Of a stretch of DNA of 64,000 nucleotides, positions 29,927 through 39,975 are shown piece after piece. The notes under the pieces are model-generated. The model saw nothing but the letters and a program-made list of their open reading frames with translations. It was not told the origin of the DNA and did not search any database. Made by a program: the position numbers and the translations under genes. This stretch comes from Saccharina japonica (taxonomy: Eukaryota; Sar; Phaeophyceae; Laminariales; Laminariaceae), in contig MEHQ01001601.1 of NCBI GenBank assembly GCA_008828725.1, positions 21,707-85,706 of the forward strand. The letters are read 5' to 3'. Each line of letters begins with the position of its first letter. Position 1 is the first letter of the stretch.

Positions 29927-30181
29927 TTAGGGTCGTTCTTATCGAGCAACTTTTCCCCAAAATTTCCAAATATTTTTTTCACGCAATTTTTAGGACTTCC
30001 ATATTTTCCAAAAAAATATTTCCAAATTTTGGAATGCGAAGCCTTCCAAATATTTTGCCCTCTGTAAAAATTCCAAATTTCCAAATAAATCCTGTTTTTT
30101 TCTTGATTTTCCTATTTGTTTTTTGGGATTTTTTTTTTTGGAAAATTTGGAAAAAAAGTTGCTCGATAAGAACGACCCTTA
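29927..30181. mobile_element. PIF/Harbinger-type MITE
   Basis: GGGTCGTTCTTATCGAGCAA with CTTTT at the left and AAAAAGTTGCTCGATAAGAA with CGACCC at the right form TIRs of about 25 bp with an AT-rich extension. A TTA triplet flanks each side (29927-29929, 30179-30181), the 3-bp TWA duplication typical of PIF/Harbinger. The interior is AT-rich and non-coding. Confidence 0.75.
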
Positions 30182-30739
30182 GTTGCTGGCGTTGACTATT
30201 TTACCTATTCAGAACTGAAAAAAATGTATCCCACACTAATTCCAAGTAGTTTGTTCCCAAATTCGTCGGACCGGTTCTTAAGGGGTTCAGGGGTCAAGTC
30301 CGGCTAAAATTATGGTAGGTTTTATCCGCAGGGAGTTTGCTTATACACGCACTCGATTTTCTTTCCTGCCGTATGATATGATGTGATGCGAGTCTTTTTT
30401 CTCTCGAAAAATGCTTCGCTTTGCTCCCACAGGTAAAAACTGGAAGCGTCTGTGAAATTGTTTCTCCCTGCGCCATGAGAGGATCGAAATGCTACTATTT
30501 TTTACGTACAGCAGTATTAATAGTAGTAGTGCACAACAAACAGCAGTACGTAGTCTGGTAAGATATACCGTACCGGGTACGTGATTAATACGTACTTGGT
30601 ACGTCGGTATTTAAGAATATGCTTCAAGTCCAGAATTATTTCTAAAAACTACTGTAGAACAATAGCTGTGAGATTGAAGAATTCGTGGAAACTCATGTTA
30701 ACAAGTTTAAGTTTGCAAGCGTTGTGGGAATTCACACCC
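30182..30739. other. Non-coding stretch
   Basis: 30205-30300 has TTCAGAACTG, CACACTAATTCCAAGTAGTT and AAGGGGTT, partly shared with 51760-51860. It may be a decayed relative of the TTAA MITE. No exon. Confidence 0.4.
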
Positions 30740-31112
30740 CGGACAGATCAGCTCACCGTAGCTCGATCTAGCTCTTTAAAAGAGCTAGCTCACCGGTGAG
30801 CTACGTGAGCTACATGAGCTGCACATGTTTTCGTTGGCTTGAGCTGTAGGTGATACTCGTAGCTCATCTGCGCATGTTTTCAAAGCTTGAGCTATAGAAA
30901 CTAGCTCATCTACACACATTTGCCCAGGGTGAGCTACTCGTATAGGAGCTACCTGAGCTAGTTCATCTGCCCCCGAGATGAGCTATAGGAGCTACATGAG
31001 CTACAAATATTTTCCCCGGCTTGAGCTATAGGCGGTAGCTCATCTGCACATGTTTTGAAGGCTTGAGCTATACACGGCAGATGAGCTAGCACATGAGCTG
31101 TCCGAGGTGTGG
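30740..31112. repeat. AGCT-rich minisatellite
   Basis: About 40-65-bp degenerate units with GAGCTACATGAGCTNCA, CATGTTTTC, GGCTTGAGCTATAGG and AGCTCATCTGC. The palindromic AGCT core recurs over 20 times. Confidence 0.8.
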
Positions 31113-31364
31113 ATACTTCGTTTTCGCGCGTACTAATGCTTCGGTTTTTTTATGGCCTCATTCAAGATATACATACGAATATACGAAGTATATGCTTTGG
31201 AGCGTGTCTTGTTTGTGATCGCAGACTGTTTTTTCCGGGCGTTGCGTGCTATGTCAGCGCAACAGCAAGTAGAAGCAACAACAGCACCAACTTCTACTTT
31301 TGATTTGATGCTACACTGCTGGTAGTGCCACTCCTCCTCCTGTTGCTGCTGCTGCTACTACTAC
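31113..31364. other. Non-coding spacer
   Basis: Nothing supported beyond short CAA/GCA words and a CTGCTG lead into the next array. Confidence 0.35.
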
Positions 31365-31434
<70 letters not shown>

Positions 31435-31436
31435 AG

Positions 31437-31532
<96 letters not shown>

Positions 31533-31605
31533 CACTCACTACCACTACCACTACCACTACCACTACCACTACCACTACCACTACCACTTCCACTACCACC
31601 ATTAC
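31365..31605. repeat. (ACT)n and (ACC ACT)n microsatellite
   Basis: About 55 ACT units followed by about 12 ACCACT units. Confidence 0.95.
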
Positions 31606-31854
31606 TACTAAGTATACCACTACTACTAAAATACTGACACACTCTTACTGCTACCAGGTACTAAAATAAAGTACGTGACAACAACAGCAACAGCAACAGA
31701 CCCATGGTGGGATTCGAACAAAAAGCAAGCGCGAGTAACCCTCCCCCTCCCCCCCCCCTCCCCCTCCTCCTCCCCCTCCTCCTTGCGCAACCACGATCAT
31801 CCTATTCTCTTGAATGAACGCGGTGGGTGCGGTCAGCAGTCCCTTCGCACACAG

Positions 31855-34800
31855 CAAGCAGACGCCTTAGCTCGCTGGTGTCGACGCGCGGCCGGCTTTC
31901 TGGTCTGGGGCTTCGTGGCGGTGATTTTTTCGCAGCTCTGGCAAGGTGAGAAACAAAAAAACGACCAGGGGTTAGAGAATACCGATCAGGGATTAGAGAT
32001 CAGTCGGCAGCCGCGGTGGCGGTGGTGGTGGCGGTGGCGGCGGCGGCGGCGGTGGTGGTGGTGGTGGTGGTGGTGGCGCGGCGTGTGGTGGTCGGTTGTG
32101 GTGGTGGTGTGGTGGTGGGCGTGCGCGGTGGCGGTGGTGGTGGCGGTGGTGGGTGGTGTGGTGGTGGTCGGCGTGGTTGGTGGTGGTGGTTGGTGGTGGT
32201 GGTGGCGGTGGCGGTGGCGGTGGCAAGTGGCGGTGGCGGTGGCGGTGGCGGTCGGTGGCGGTGGCGGTGGCGGTGGCGGTGCGGTGGCGGTGGCGTGGTG
32301 CGGTGGCGGTGTTTGGTGGTGGTGGTGGCTGGTGGTGGTGGTGGTGGTGGTAGTAGTGGTGGTGTTGGTGTTGGTGGTGTTGGTGGTGGTGGTGTTGGTG
32401 GTGGTGGTGGTGACCGCAGGCGTTTCGACCTTGATGTCCCCCCTTTATTCTGCAAGCGTTTTGCAGACGGGGTTTATATACGTATCCCCTCCCCTCCCGT
32501 TTCCCCTGGAGTTGTTTTCGCGGCCGGGGTTCCCACCTCCTCTTTTCCCTCCAGGCGTTTTGCGACCGGGGTTTCCACACACCCCACGCTCCTGTTTTCC
32601 CCTGGGGGCATTTTCGCGGCGGTGCACTCGCAGTATCAGCAACAGCAGAAGAGGCCGCCGCTACGGTGTCCCTGAGCGAGCGAAAGGCCGCGTTTGTTTT
32701 GTGTGTCTGCGCTGGAGGTGTTATCGTGATCGCCCGGCCGTCCCTACCGCTCAATAACACCAGTAAGGTTAACGTGTTGTTATTGTTTTGGCTTTCGATT
32801 GGTAGGAAACGTTTTGGCCGGTTGGCAGGATCCTTACCCTAACCCTCTGTCTCTCTCTCTTCTTTCTTTCGCGCGCGCGCTCTCTTCCTCTCTCTCTCTC
32901 TTCCTCCCTCCCTCTCATTTCTTTCACGCTCTCGATCTTTGGCGCGCTTACTCTCTCCCCTCGCCATCTTTATCGTCCATCCCCCCACCATCACCAACAC
33001 CATCACCACTACCTTCCTTCACCACCACCAACTACCACCACCAACATCCCCTACCACCACCACCACCACCACCACCACCAACACCACCACCAACACCACC
33101 ACCAACACCAACACCAACACCAACACCAACACCAACACCAACACCAACACCACCACCACGATCACTACCACCACCAACATCCTCTACCACCACTCCCCGT
33201 CAACATCCTCCCCATCAACAATCAACGATCATGGTGAAATCATCGGTCAGTGGCGTGGGAGCTGCAAGACCTGAAGCTCCTGAGCCTATGCCTTCTCATC
33301 ACCCTTTCCATCTTCTACGTCTTCTACAAACGGTACCTGATTGTGAGTTGTCCCGCTATATACAAGGAACAATACAGCAGTAGGCGGCCCCCCTTGAAGC
33401 GACTCTGCTATGAAGATAAAAATCGGGATATGAGGGACCTCCCCTTGTAGAGACTCTGCTATGAATAAAGAGAAATCGGGATAAAAGGGACCTCACATTT
33501 CGATGCACCCTTTTTTTGCCCACTTTAGGGCACCTGGTCTCTTAAAGTGGACGGAAACGCTCAATAAGGGACCTAATTTTCCTTGAAAAAAGGGGCCAAT
33601 ACACTACTATCTGTCTCCCGTTTTTTTTCAAACAAACGCCATCATCAAAGATTTTGGTAAAACCCTTGTTAACAAAGCGAAGTTCTGGACCGGTAGTTGA
33701 GGATTTAGCCGGAGGTGGTGCAAGCGCTGGCCCAAGATGCCGGAAGAAGACCTTCTGGCTACGTAGGGTAGATGACATTGATCCCATTTTCCAAGTAAAA
33801 ACAAAAATTGAAAAAAACAAAAAGTCATTTTCTCGATTCGTATCTGTACCTATACAGAACTAAACACTCCGTTAAACAAAAAAAAACACACACACACACA
33901 CAATTTGGCCCTTTTTTGGGAGTGTCGGCGTCTGAGATTCCGATCCGCGCGCTCCCCTCGGTGTCCTCATTTTTTTATTTATTGGGTAACTCATTATTAC
34001 GCAGGACCGCAGTAAACACCTAGGAACCTACGGCATACACAAACACCTATACTTCGTGTGTTGTTGTTGTCTTCACATTAAAAACCGTGCCGGTCTCTCT
34101 ATCGAGTACCTCCATCTGTCCGTACTAATCCAACACTCGACGCGGTCGATTCCCGTGGTCACAGGCTAACTTACCCTTAAAAAGGTATACTGAAATAAGA
34201 GTGGAACCCGAAGGGTCCGCATATATGTCTATATTTACCTAGTTTTACCAACAATATTTGGTCCCATTTTACTATGGTCCCCTCCTTAATAGCTCTCGTT
34301 GCATTCGGTTGCCATGGGGGGTATTCATTGACTGCTGTGGTTGCTTTTGGTTGGCTGGTTGGGGGTTTTGATGGTTTCAGTTTTTTTTTGTTCGACACTC
34401 CTTTTTTTCACCTTTCCAGTTCTGTCGACTATTATCTTGTACGTACCATACCATCTCTTTCTTGACTATTACATGTCCCCTCTGTTTCTTGACTATTACA
34501 TGTACCATACCATCTCTTTCTTGACTATTACATGTACCATACCATCTCTTTCTTGACTATTCCATGTACCATACCATCTATTTCTTGACTATTACATGTA
34601 CCATCTCTTTCTTGATTATTACACGTACCATCTCTTTCTTGACTATTACATGTACCATCTCTTTCTTGACTATTACATGTACCATCTCTTTCTTGACTAT
34701 TACATGTACCATGCAATCCTCTTGACTAATTACATGTACCCCATACCATCTCTTTCTTCGACTATTACAATGTACCATACCATCTCTTTATTTCCCCAGG

Positions 34801-34882
34801 TTCGTCAATCAGGACTGACCGGGGTGGACCTTGTGCGAGCGCTCGCTGTGGATGGAAGGCGACACCGCGCCGCATCGCTGGG
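31855..34882 (+). CDS. Multi-exon membrane protein (four linked exons), possible RING-type gene
   Basis: Four exons fit together by phase with canonical borders. Exon 1 is 31855-31945 (acceptor ACACAG, donor CAAG/GTGAG, phase 1). Exon 2 is 32634-32762 (acceptor CTCGCAG, donor ACCA/GTAAGG, phase 1). Exon 3 is 33251-33342 (acceptor GGTCAG, donor GATT/GTGAGT, phase 0). Exon 4 is 34800-34882 (acceptor TTCCCCAG, donor GG/GTGACC, phase 2). The joined reading has no stop and three likely membrane segments: GFLVWGFVAVIFSQLW, KAAFVLCVCAGGVIVI and LLSLCLLITLSIFYVFY. A soluble stretch follows (VRQSGLTGVDLVRALAVDGR). Codons are strongly GC3-biased while the introns are microsatellites. Upstream exons are not identified. 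Position before a RING-H2 exon suggests a membrane-anchored E3 ligase, but that link is unproven; the TM exons may belong to another gene. Confidence 0.6.
31990..32420. repeat. (GGT/GGC)n microsatellite in an intron
   Basis: Long GGT/GGC run between exons 1 and 2 of the membrane-protein gene. The Trp/Gly and His/Pro frames across it are artefacts. Confidence 0.9.
32848..32960. repeat. CT-rich pyrimidine tract
   Basis: CTCT and CCCT words with a CG run at 32870-32882, in the intron between exons 2 and 3. Confidence 0.8.
32985..33190. repeat. (CAC)n / (CACCAA)n microsatellite
   Basis: CACCAC and CCAACA units in the intron before exon 3. Confidence 0.9.
33375..33492. repeat. Tandem pair of about 52-bp units
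   Basis: Two units of CCCCTTGTAGAGACTCTGCT, ATGAATAAAGA, AAATCGGGATA and GGGACCTC. Confidence 0.7.
33493..33998. other. Intronic or non-coding stretch
   Basis: A mid-size frame at 33654-33863 (MVKPLLTKRSSGPVVEDLAG) lacks splice support and recognised motifs. (CA)n at 33888-33901. Confidence 0.35.
33999..34283 (-). mobile_element. MITE family M1, copy 4, interrupted
   Basis: The right end (ACCAACAATATTTGGTCCCA, TTTTACTATGGTCCCCTCC) and left end (AGTAAACACCTAGGAACCTA, CGGCATACACAAACACC) match M1 in minus orientation. About 170 bp of unrelated sequence lies between them. Confidence 0.6.
34435..34795. repeat. 26-31-bp minisatellite
   Basis: About 12 units of CATCTCTTTCTTGACTATTA plus CATGTAC with an optional CATAC insert. 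It ends at the acceptor of exon 4 (34800), so it forms that exon's pyrimidine-rich upstream region. Confidence 0.9.
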
Positions 34883-35817
34883 GTGACCCACCAAGGTGAG
34901 GAAAAGGAGGCGGTAGTAGTAGAGGGGGGGGGGGGGGGTGCTTAGGGTAAGGTGGAGAAGGCTGGTGGGGGAAGCTGTAGGAAGGAGGGCCTGAGGAGGG
35001 GAAGGAGGCGGGGGGGGGCTTGGGGAGGAGAGGGGGCGGGGCCGGCGGGGGGCCCAAGGCAATGGATAGGCGAGGTCTGCTGTCTCTGTTAATTGCTCAG
35101 CGCGCACACAACCGCCTTGCATCAATTTATTGACTTTTCTCGTTCCGTCTCGCCATCTGCGCGCATGTTGCACGTGCCGCACATGCTCCTGTATATCCCA
35201 TGTATATGTACGTATGTAACGCTCCCCATTGAAGTAGATCATACGTGTCACACCAAAGCTTGCAAACATGAGTGCTGAGGAAAAGTTTCGAGTCTCACAA
35301 AGGGTTGAGAGGTGTTTAATTTTTTTCATAGTTTTTTTTTTTTCAGCTAAATCTGCCAAATTGCACATATTTTTTGCACATATATACATGTTGCACTTGT
35401 GAAATATGATGTACGTATGCACATACTGGTATATATAATAATACGTGTTGCACCTATTCTATAATCAAATATTGTTGTTCCAGGCGCAAAGGTTTGGCAG
35501 GTGTTAGATTTTTGTTCTGTTTTTTTTTTTTCTTCCCCAACATCTGCCAACGTTGCACATATTTATTGCACATATTAATAGTACAAATTGGCAAGCCGCA
35601 TTTAGACTGAATGTTAATCACACAAACGGTCCTTATATTTTGGTTCAGAGTGGCATACACATATAGACGATGCTTACTTTGTGAGCCCCAGAATCTGGAG
35701 TTAGCGTAGCTTAGGGAGGAAAGAGGAAGAAGGGCGAAGAATAAAAAAAGGGACTGGGGTTATTATTATTAAATAATACGTGTTGCACCTATTCTATAAC
35801 CAAATGTGGGTTTCCAG
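34883..35817. other. Intronic or unresolved stretch
   Basis: G-rich tract 34918-35050. One frame after acceptor-like TTAATTGCTCAG (35091) reads AHTTALHQFIDFSRSVSPSA and would match the phase left by exon 4, but it has no good donor. 35270-35660 has two diverged copies of a block with TGCACATATTTATTGCACAT, GTTGCACCTATTCTATAA and a T12 run. Confidence 0.4.
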
Positions 35818-36007
35818 GCGCGGGCGGCGTGCGTGGACTTCAAGTTCGACCCGGACGCGGAGTTCCGGGAGAACGCGCTGGGGTGCGGCTTCGAAACCGC
35901 GTACCGCCCCCTGCGCGTCTGTCTCCTATTCCGCCCGTCGCCTAACCATACCGCGGCATCGGGGGGCCAGAGAACGACAAGGGATCCAGCACGAGTCTAT
36001 TGTGGAG
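35818..36007 (+). CDS. Strongly coding-like exon, unknown domain
   Basis: After acceptor TTTCCAG, a 63-codon frame (ACVDFKFDPDAEFRENALGC, then GFETAYRPLRVCLLFRPSP) has G or C at nearly every third position over its first 40 codons, the best coding signal in this part. It ends at consensus donor GGAG/GTGAGA (36007/36008), phase 1. The last 20 codons are less biased, so the true donor could be earlier. Start phase is 0, which does not match exon 4's phase 2. Either an exon between them is missed, or this belongs to a different transcript, or there is a sequence error. No family is recognised; the three Cys do not make a RING. Confidence 0.5.
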
Positions 36008-36037
36008 GTGAGAGATGTGTGCCGTCAGGGTGATGTG

Positions 36038-36440
36038 GGGGCGTGGGTTGGGGTTGGGTGGGGTTGGGGTTGGGGTTGGGGTTGGGTTGGGGTTGGGGGT
36101 GGGGTTGGGGGTTGGGGGTGGGGTGGGGGTGGGGTGGGGTTGGGTTGGGTGGGTTGGGGTTGGGTTGGGGTTGGGGTTGGTGGGGGGGTGGGGTGGGTGG
36201 GTTGGGGTTGGGGTTGGGTTGGGTTTGGGGGGGTTTGGGGTGGGTTTGAGTGGGGTGGAATGGGGTGGAGTTGGGGAAGTAGAGGTGGGGGGGTTGGGGT
36301 GGAGTGAGGTAAGGGGGTGGGTTGGGTGGGGTGGGGTGGGGGGGGGTAGGGATGTGGGTAGGAGTGGGATAAGGGGGTGGGGGGGCGCCGGGGGTTGGAG
36401 TTGGGGTATGGGGTGGGTTGGGGTGGGTTGCAGCAGTTGA
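36038..36440. repeat. (GGGGTT)n-type G-rich array
   Basis: About 400 bp of TTGGGG, GGGTTGGG and GTGGGG words on the plus strand, first 30 bp after the donor at 36008. Many runs of 3-5 G within short spacing could form G-quadruplexes in the transcript. Confidence 0.9.
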
Positions 36441-36700
36441 CCCATTGGTGGGTGCAGTTGCAGTGTCAGGGGTGTTAGCGGGAACGGCGGGGGTGGCGGC
36501 GGCGGCTGTGTAGTGGTGGTGGCATCATCGCGCAGGGGCCCTGTACGGGAGACCTGTCTGGCTCTGAAGAAATAAATCGGATACCTCGAGGTATGCTCGC
36601 AAAGCAGAGCATTGGCTGTTCCCTCCTTTCCGTTTGCAAAAGCCGATTCACCAGGTACTCTCGTAGTCACGTTTCTTTATTGTCTACCCCCCCCCCCCCC

Positions 36701-36893
36701 AGCAAGCAGACGCCTTAGCTCGCTGGTGTCGACGCGCGGCCGGCTTTCTGGTCTGGGGCTTCGTGGCGGTGATTTTTTCGCAGCTCTGGCAAGGTGAGAA
36801 GCAAAAAAACGACCAGGGGTTAGAGAATACCGATCAGGGATTAGAGATCAGTCGGCAGCCGCGGTGGCGGTGGTGGTGGCGGTGGCGGTGATG
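36701..36893 (+). repeat. Segmental duplication of exon 1 and its donor-side intron
   Basis: Nearly identical (one substitution seen) to 31853-32045. It starts exactly at AGCAAGCAG after a C14 run and runs through the exon, donor and 90 bp of intron into the GGT/GGC array. Upstream sequence is unrelated, so both ends coincide with simple sequence. Confidence 0.85.
36703..36793 (+). pseudogene. Duplicated copy of membrane-protein exon 1
   Basis: Same 30 codons (RWCRRAAGFLVWGFVAVIFS core) with an intact acceptor AG and GTGAG donor as at 31855-31945. It may be a second, mutually exclusive exon, an exon of a partial gene copy, or an assembly duplicate joined at homopolymers. Incoming phase 0 and outgoing phase 1 equal those of exon 1. 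Confidence 0.5.
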
Positions 36894-37011
36894 GTGGTGG
36901 CGGTGGTGGTGGTGGTGGTGGTGGTCTTTCTTGCCTCGACGATGACAGGGTTTTTAACCTACTAAGCGTAGCCTGGGTCGTCTTTCGCGTGACTTTCCTT
37001 GATCTGGCTGT

Positions 37012-37060
37012 GCGCGGGGGGGGGGGGGGGGGGGGGGGGGTTACTCCCCCCCCCCGGGCA
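37012..37060. repeat. G run followed by C run
   Basis: G26 followed by TTACT and C10, able to form a G/C hairpin. Confidence 0.85.
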
Positions 37061-37124
37061 CCCGAACGAAAAATGAACACTGACCGTAAGAGGCTCCGTG
37101 TACAACAATTGTTTTCCCCAAGCG

Positions 37125-37175
37125 GCACTGCTGCTGCTGCTGCTGCTGCCGCTGCTTCCGCTGCTTCCGCTGTTG

Positions 37176-37214
<39 letters not shown>

Positions 37215-37245
37215 CTCCGGCTGCTGCTGCTGCTGCTTCTATTTT
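37125..37245. repeat. (CTG)n microsatellite
   Basis: CTG units with CTTCCG interruptions. Poly-Ala and poly-Leu frames are artefacts. Confidence 0.9.
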
Positions 37246-37726
37246 TTTCTCTGTCTGCCCCCGCCAGTCACGCTCGCAGATGCCTCCGGATGTCAGCCCA
37301 ACCACGTTTTTTTGCTGCGCACAACTATATAACTTCCCACCGCCATTGTCGCGCCCCAACGTATCGTCCTATCAACGCTGCTGGGTGCAAACATTATATT
37401 ATCAGGCACCGCGTTCGATGGCCGTGGGGCTGGGGGGACCACCGCCACGAGACGTTGCCGGACCAGGTGCGGTGGAAACCCCTCGGCGTTTTTTTTTCAA
37501 CACTCGCATCCCTCCCGCCCTCCCTCACTCCCCACCCCCGCCGTCTGCCCTCAACCCCTGTACCTTCCGCCCCCACCCTTACGCGGTGTCCCGACTCCCA
37601 TCCCATACCCTGCCCTCACCCCCATCCCGACTCCTGCCCCTTACTCCTACGTGTACCCCCACCGCCACCTATTGCCCTGTCCCCACCCCCCCACTCCCGC
37701 ATCCATATTGTGATATAGTAGGGAGT
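37246..37726. other. Unresolved stretch
   Basis: All three plus frames are open for long spans and C-rich after 37500, without a decisive coding signal. The missing first half of the RING finger was looked for here and not found. Confidence 0.35.
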
Positions 37727-37729
37727 AGC

Positions 37730-37811
<82 letters not shown>

Positions 37812-37900
37812 TTAGTAGTAGTAACAGCAGTAGTAATATTAGTAGTAGTAGTAGTAGTGGTAGGACGAGGAGGAGGAGGAGGAGGAGTATTAGTACGAGC

Positions 37901-37953
<53 letters not shown>

Positions 37954-37966
37954 CAGTAGTAGTAGC

Positions 37967-38000
<34 letters not shown>

Positions 38001-38006
38001 CTAAAT
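37727..38006. repeat. (AGT)n microsatellite
   Basis: Two long AGT runs (37727-37803, 37900-38005) separated by AGG and mixed AGT/ATT words. Confidence 0.95.
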
Positions 38007-38855
38007 AGCAGAGTATCAAAGCTTGTGTATCTCCGCAAGGGCCTCTCGCTGGGCACGGCGCAGTGGCATGGCGCCCCGCCCAATCCGCGCCTTTTTTATG
38101 TACATACGCTTCGCTGGCGTGTGCTGCTGTGGTACCATACAGTAATGAAATGTTATGCCGCCGGTTTTACGTTGGTAAAACGGGGGGTGCCGTCGGTGCT
38201 GTGGCGACCTTCCGTCGGTAACAAATCTCTCGTGGGCGAAGGGTTTCGATTTTCTGGAGGCGCCTCTGTACTGATTTGTCATTGATAAATACAAATTATC
38301 AAATTATGTTGTAAAAACACTCTCTGCCCCCCATCCGCCCACCAATCTTACCGGAACCCTATCACCGCTGAAAAAATGCAAGCTGCATGCTGATAAGCTT
38401 TCATCCATGGAAGGTCAAGGTTCACCAGCCAATGGTTGGGCAATCCAAAGTATTTTCAGGCAGATTTTTCATCGATCAATGGTTTTGCTCAATCAGGTTT
38501 TTTTTTTTCAACCAGTTGTGGTTTATTGACCAATGAACGGCGCATCAACCAACGCTCTCTCTCAATCAACCAAATAAGGTTTTTTAAACCAGTGCAAACA
38601 TACCGTGTGGTTTTCTATTATAGCGGCGGGGAGGAGGGGGGCCTCTCATCTCTCTCCCCCCCCCTCCTGGGGGGAGGGGCTCGGGGGGAGGTTTTGGTCG
38701 AAGCCACTGAGCACTCCGGAATGGGTTTGATTGGCTTGCTGATCCGAAAACGAAAAACGTTATTGATCGATAAACAACACGCACAACACAACCGTTACGC
38801 CGCTCCCCTCCGCGGGACCGCAGGGTAAGGACGCCTCATGCCCCCTAAGTTTTTT
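38007..38855. other. Non-coding or unresolved stretch
   Basis: Contains repeated CAATCAACCAA/CAATCAGG words (38440-38575) and a C/G-rich patch (38625-38690). Open frames have no motif. Confidence 0.4.
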
Positions 38856-39005
38856 GTATTATCTCCCTCCCTCCCTCCCTCCCTTCCCTCCCTCCTCCTC
38901 CCTCCCTCTTTCTCCCTGTTTCTCCCTCGGTTACCTCCCCTCTCCCTCTTCTTTTTCTCTTTCTCTCCCCTCTTCTCCCCCCCGCCCCCCCCCCCTCTCT
39001 CACCC
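38856..39005. repeat. Long pyrimidine tract before the RING exon
   Basis: CTCCCTCCCT-type sequence ending about 35 bp before the acceptor at 39036, so it can serve as an extended polypyrimidine tract. Confidence 0.8.
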
Positions 39006-39036
39006 TGCCGCCACCTAAAACAAAAACAAAAAAAAG

Positions 39037-39669
39037 TGTATCGACATCTGGATGCGCGATCACGCGGACTGCCCGTACTGCCGCGCGGACATCAACGCTT
39101 GGGGCACGACAAACGGCAGCGGCGGTGGCAACGGCGGTGCCGGCGGTGGCGGTGGTGCTGACGCTGGGGGCGAGGGGGGGGGTGGGCGCGATTGCCCGAG
39201 CCGGTCACGTACATCCTCCGCTGCCGCCTCCACAGCTGCAGCTGCAGCTGCAGCACCAGCAGCAGCAGCAGCAACACCAGCAGCCGCTTCTCCCCCTTCA
39301 CCAGCAGGCCCCCCTTCTTCCACCCCTCTCGCTGCCGACCCTGCTACCGCTACCGCCGCCGCTAGCACGATCGCTATCGCTACCACCCCAACTACGGCTA
39401 CTGGTGCCGCCGCCACCGCCGCTGCCGCTGCTGCTCCAAACGCTGTGAGCCATGACGGGGTGAGGCTATCCGAGGCGAGCGGTACTGATATCCCAGGCGG
39501 AGAAGCTAGCGGTGTGGGTCGGGCGACGGGCGACGCTGCGGGAGGCTGGAGTTCTACTGGAGCCCTGGATGGCGTTGTGGATGGGGGTGGTGGTGGTGGT
39601 GGTGGTGGGGATGGAGAGCTGGTGACGGCAGAGGATCAGCCCGAGGAGCGAACGATCGGCGCGTCCTGA
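39037..39669 (+). CDS. Terminal exon of a RING-H2 zinc finger protein
   Basis: Directly after an AG acceptor the frame reads CIDIWMRDHADCPYCRADI. This is the second half of a RING-H2 finger: the conserved C-[IL]-D-x-W before the last Cys pair, then C-P-x-C-R. RING-H2 proteins act mainly as E3 ubiquitin ligases, binding an E2 through the zinc-held loop. The remaining 190 or so residues are a Gly-rich stretch, an Ala/Pro/Ser/Thr-rich stretch and an acidic Gly-rich end (GGGGDGELVTAEDQPEERT), probably disordered. Stop TGA is at 39667. The Met at 39052 falls inside the finger, so it cannot be the start. The first half (C-x2-C, C-x-H-x-F-H-x2) should lie in an upstream exon; none was found back to about 36.0 kb. 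The membrane exons upstream on the same strand are plausible partners. Confidence 0.75.
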   Translation, partial: CIDIWMRDHADCPYCRADINAWGTTNGSGGGNGGAGGGGGADAGGEGGGGRDCPSRSRTSSAAASTAAAAAAAPAAAAATPAAASPPSPAGPPSSTPLAADPATATAAASTIAIATTPTTATGAAATAAAAAAPNAVSHDGVRLSEASGTDIPGGEASGVGRATGDAAGGWSSTGALDGVVDGGGGGGGGGDGELVTAEDQPEERTIGAS

Positions 39670-39684
39670 GGTAAAGGGGGGTGC

Positions 39685-39975
39685 AAAAGAGGAATGCAAA
39701 AGAAAGGAGTTGCAAGAAGGAAGAAACGCAAAAACGAGTGCACAAACGAGTGCAAAAAAACGAGGCTCTGCAAAGCAAAAAAAGGAGTGCAAAACAAAAG
39801 AGGAGCGCACATGAGGAGTGCATTAAAAGGAGTGCAAAAACAAGTGAACACAGGAAAGAAAAAAAGAAAAGAAAAAAAAAGTACGAGTGCCAAGAATGGA
39901 ATGCAGAAAAGGAGAGTGCAAAAAACGAGCGCAAAAGGGGAGGAGAGCAACGCGGGAGAGCAAAACTAGCTGTGC
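39685..39975. repeat. GTGCAAAA-type degenerate repeat
   Basis: Twenty or so imperfect units of GAGTGCAAAAAACGAG or AGGAGTGCAAAA. Lys/Glu-rich frames are artefacts. Confidence 0.8.

Noticed and set aside
31700-31722. tRNA T-arm-like word GTTCGAATCCCACC on the minus strand
   Set aside because: No D arm, anticodon arm or acceptor partner can be folded around it.
31675-32760. A 360-codon plus frame and a 255-codon minus frame
   Set aside because: They run through the GGT/GGC array and intron sequence; only the short piece 31855-31945 is supported as an exon.
35942-36670. 242-codon Pro/Thr-rich minus frame
   Set aside because: It is the complement of the GGGGTT array.
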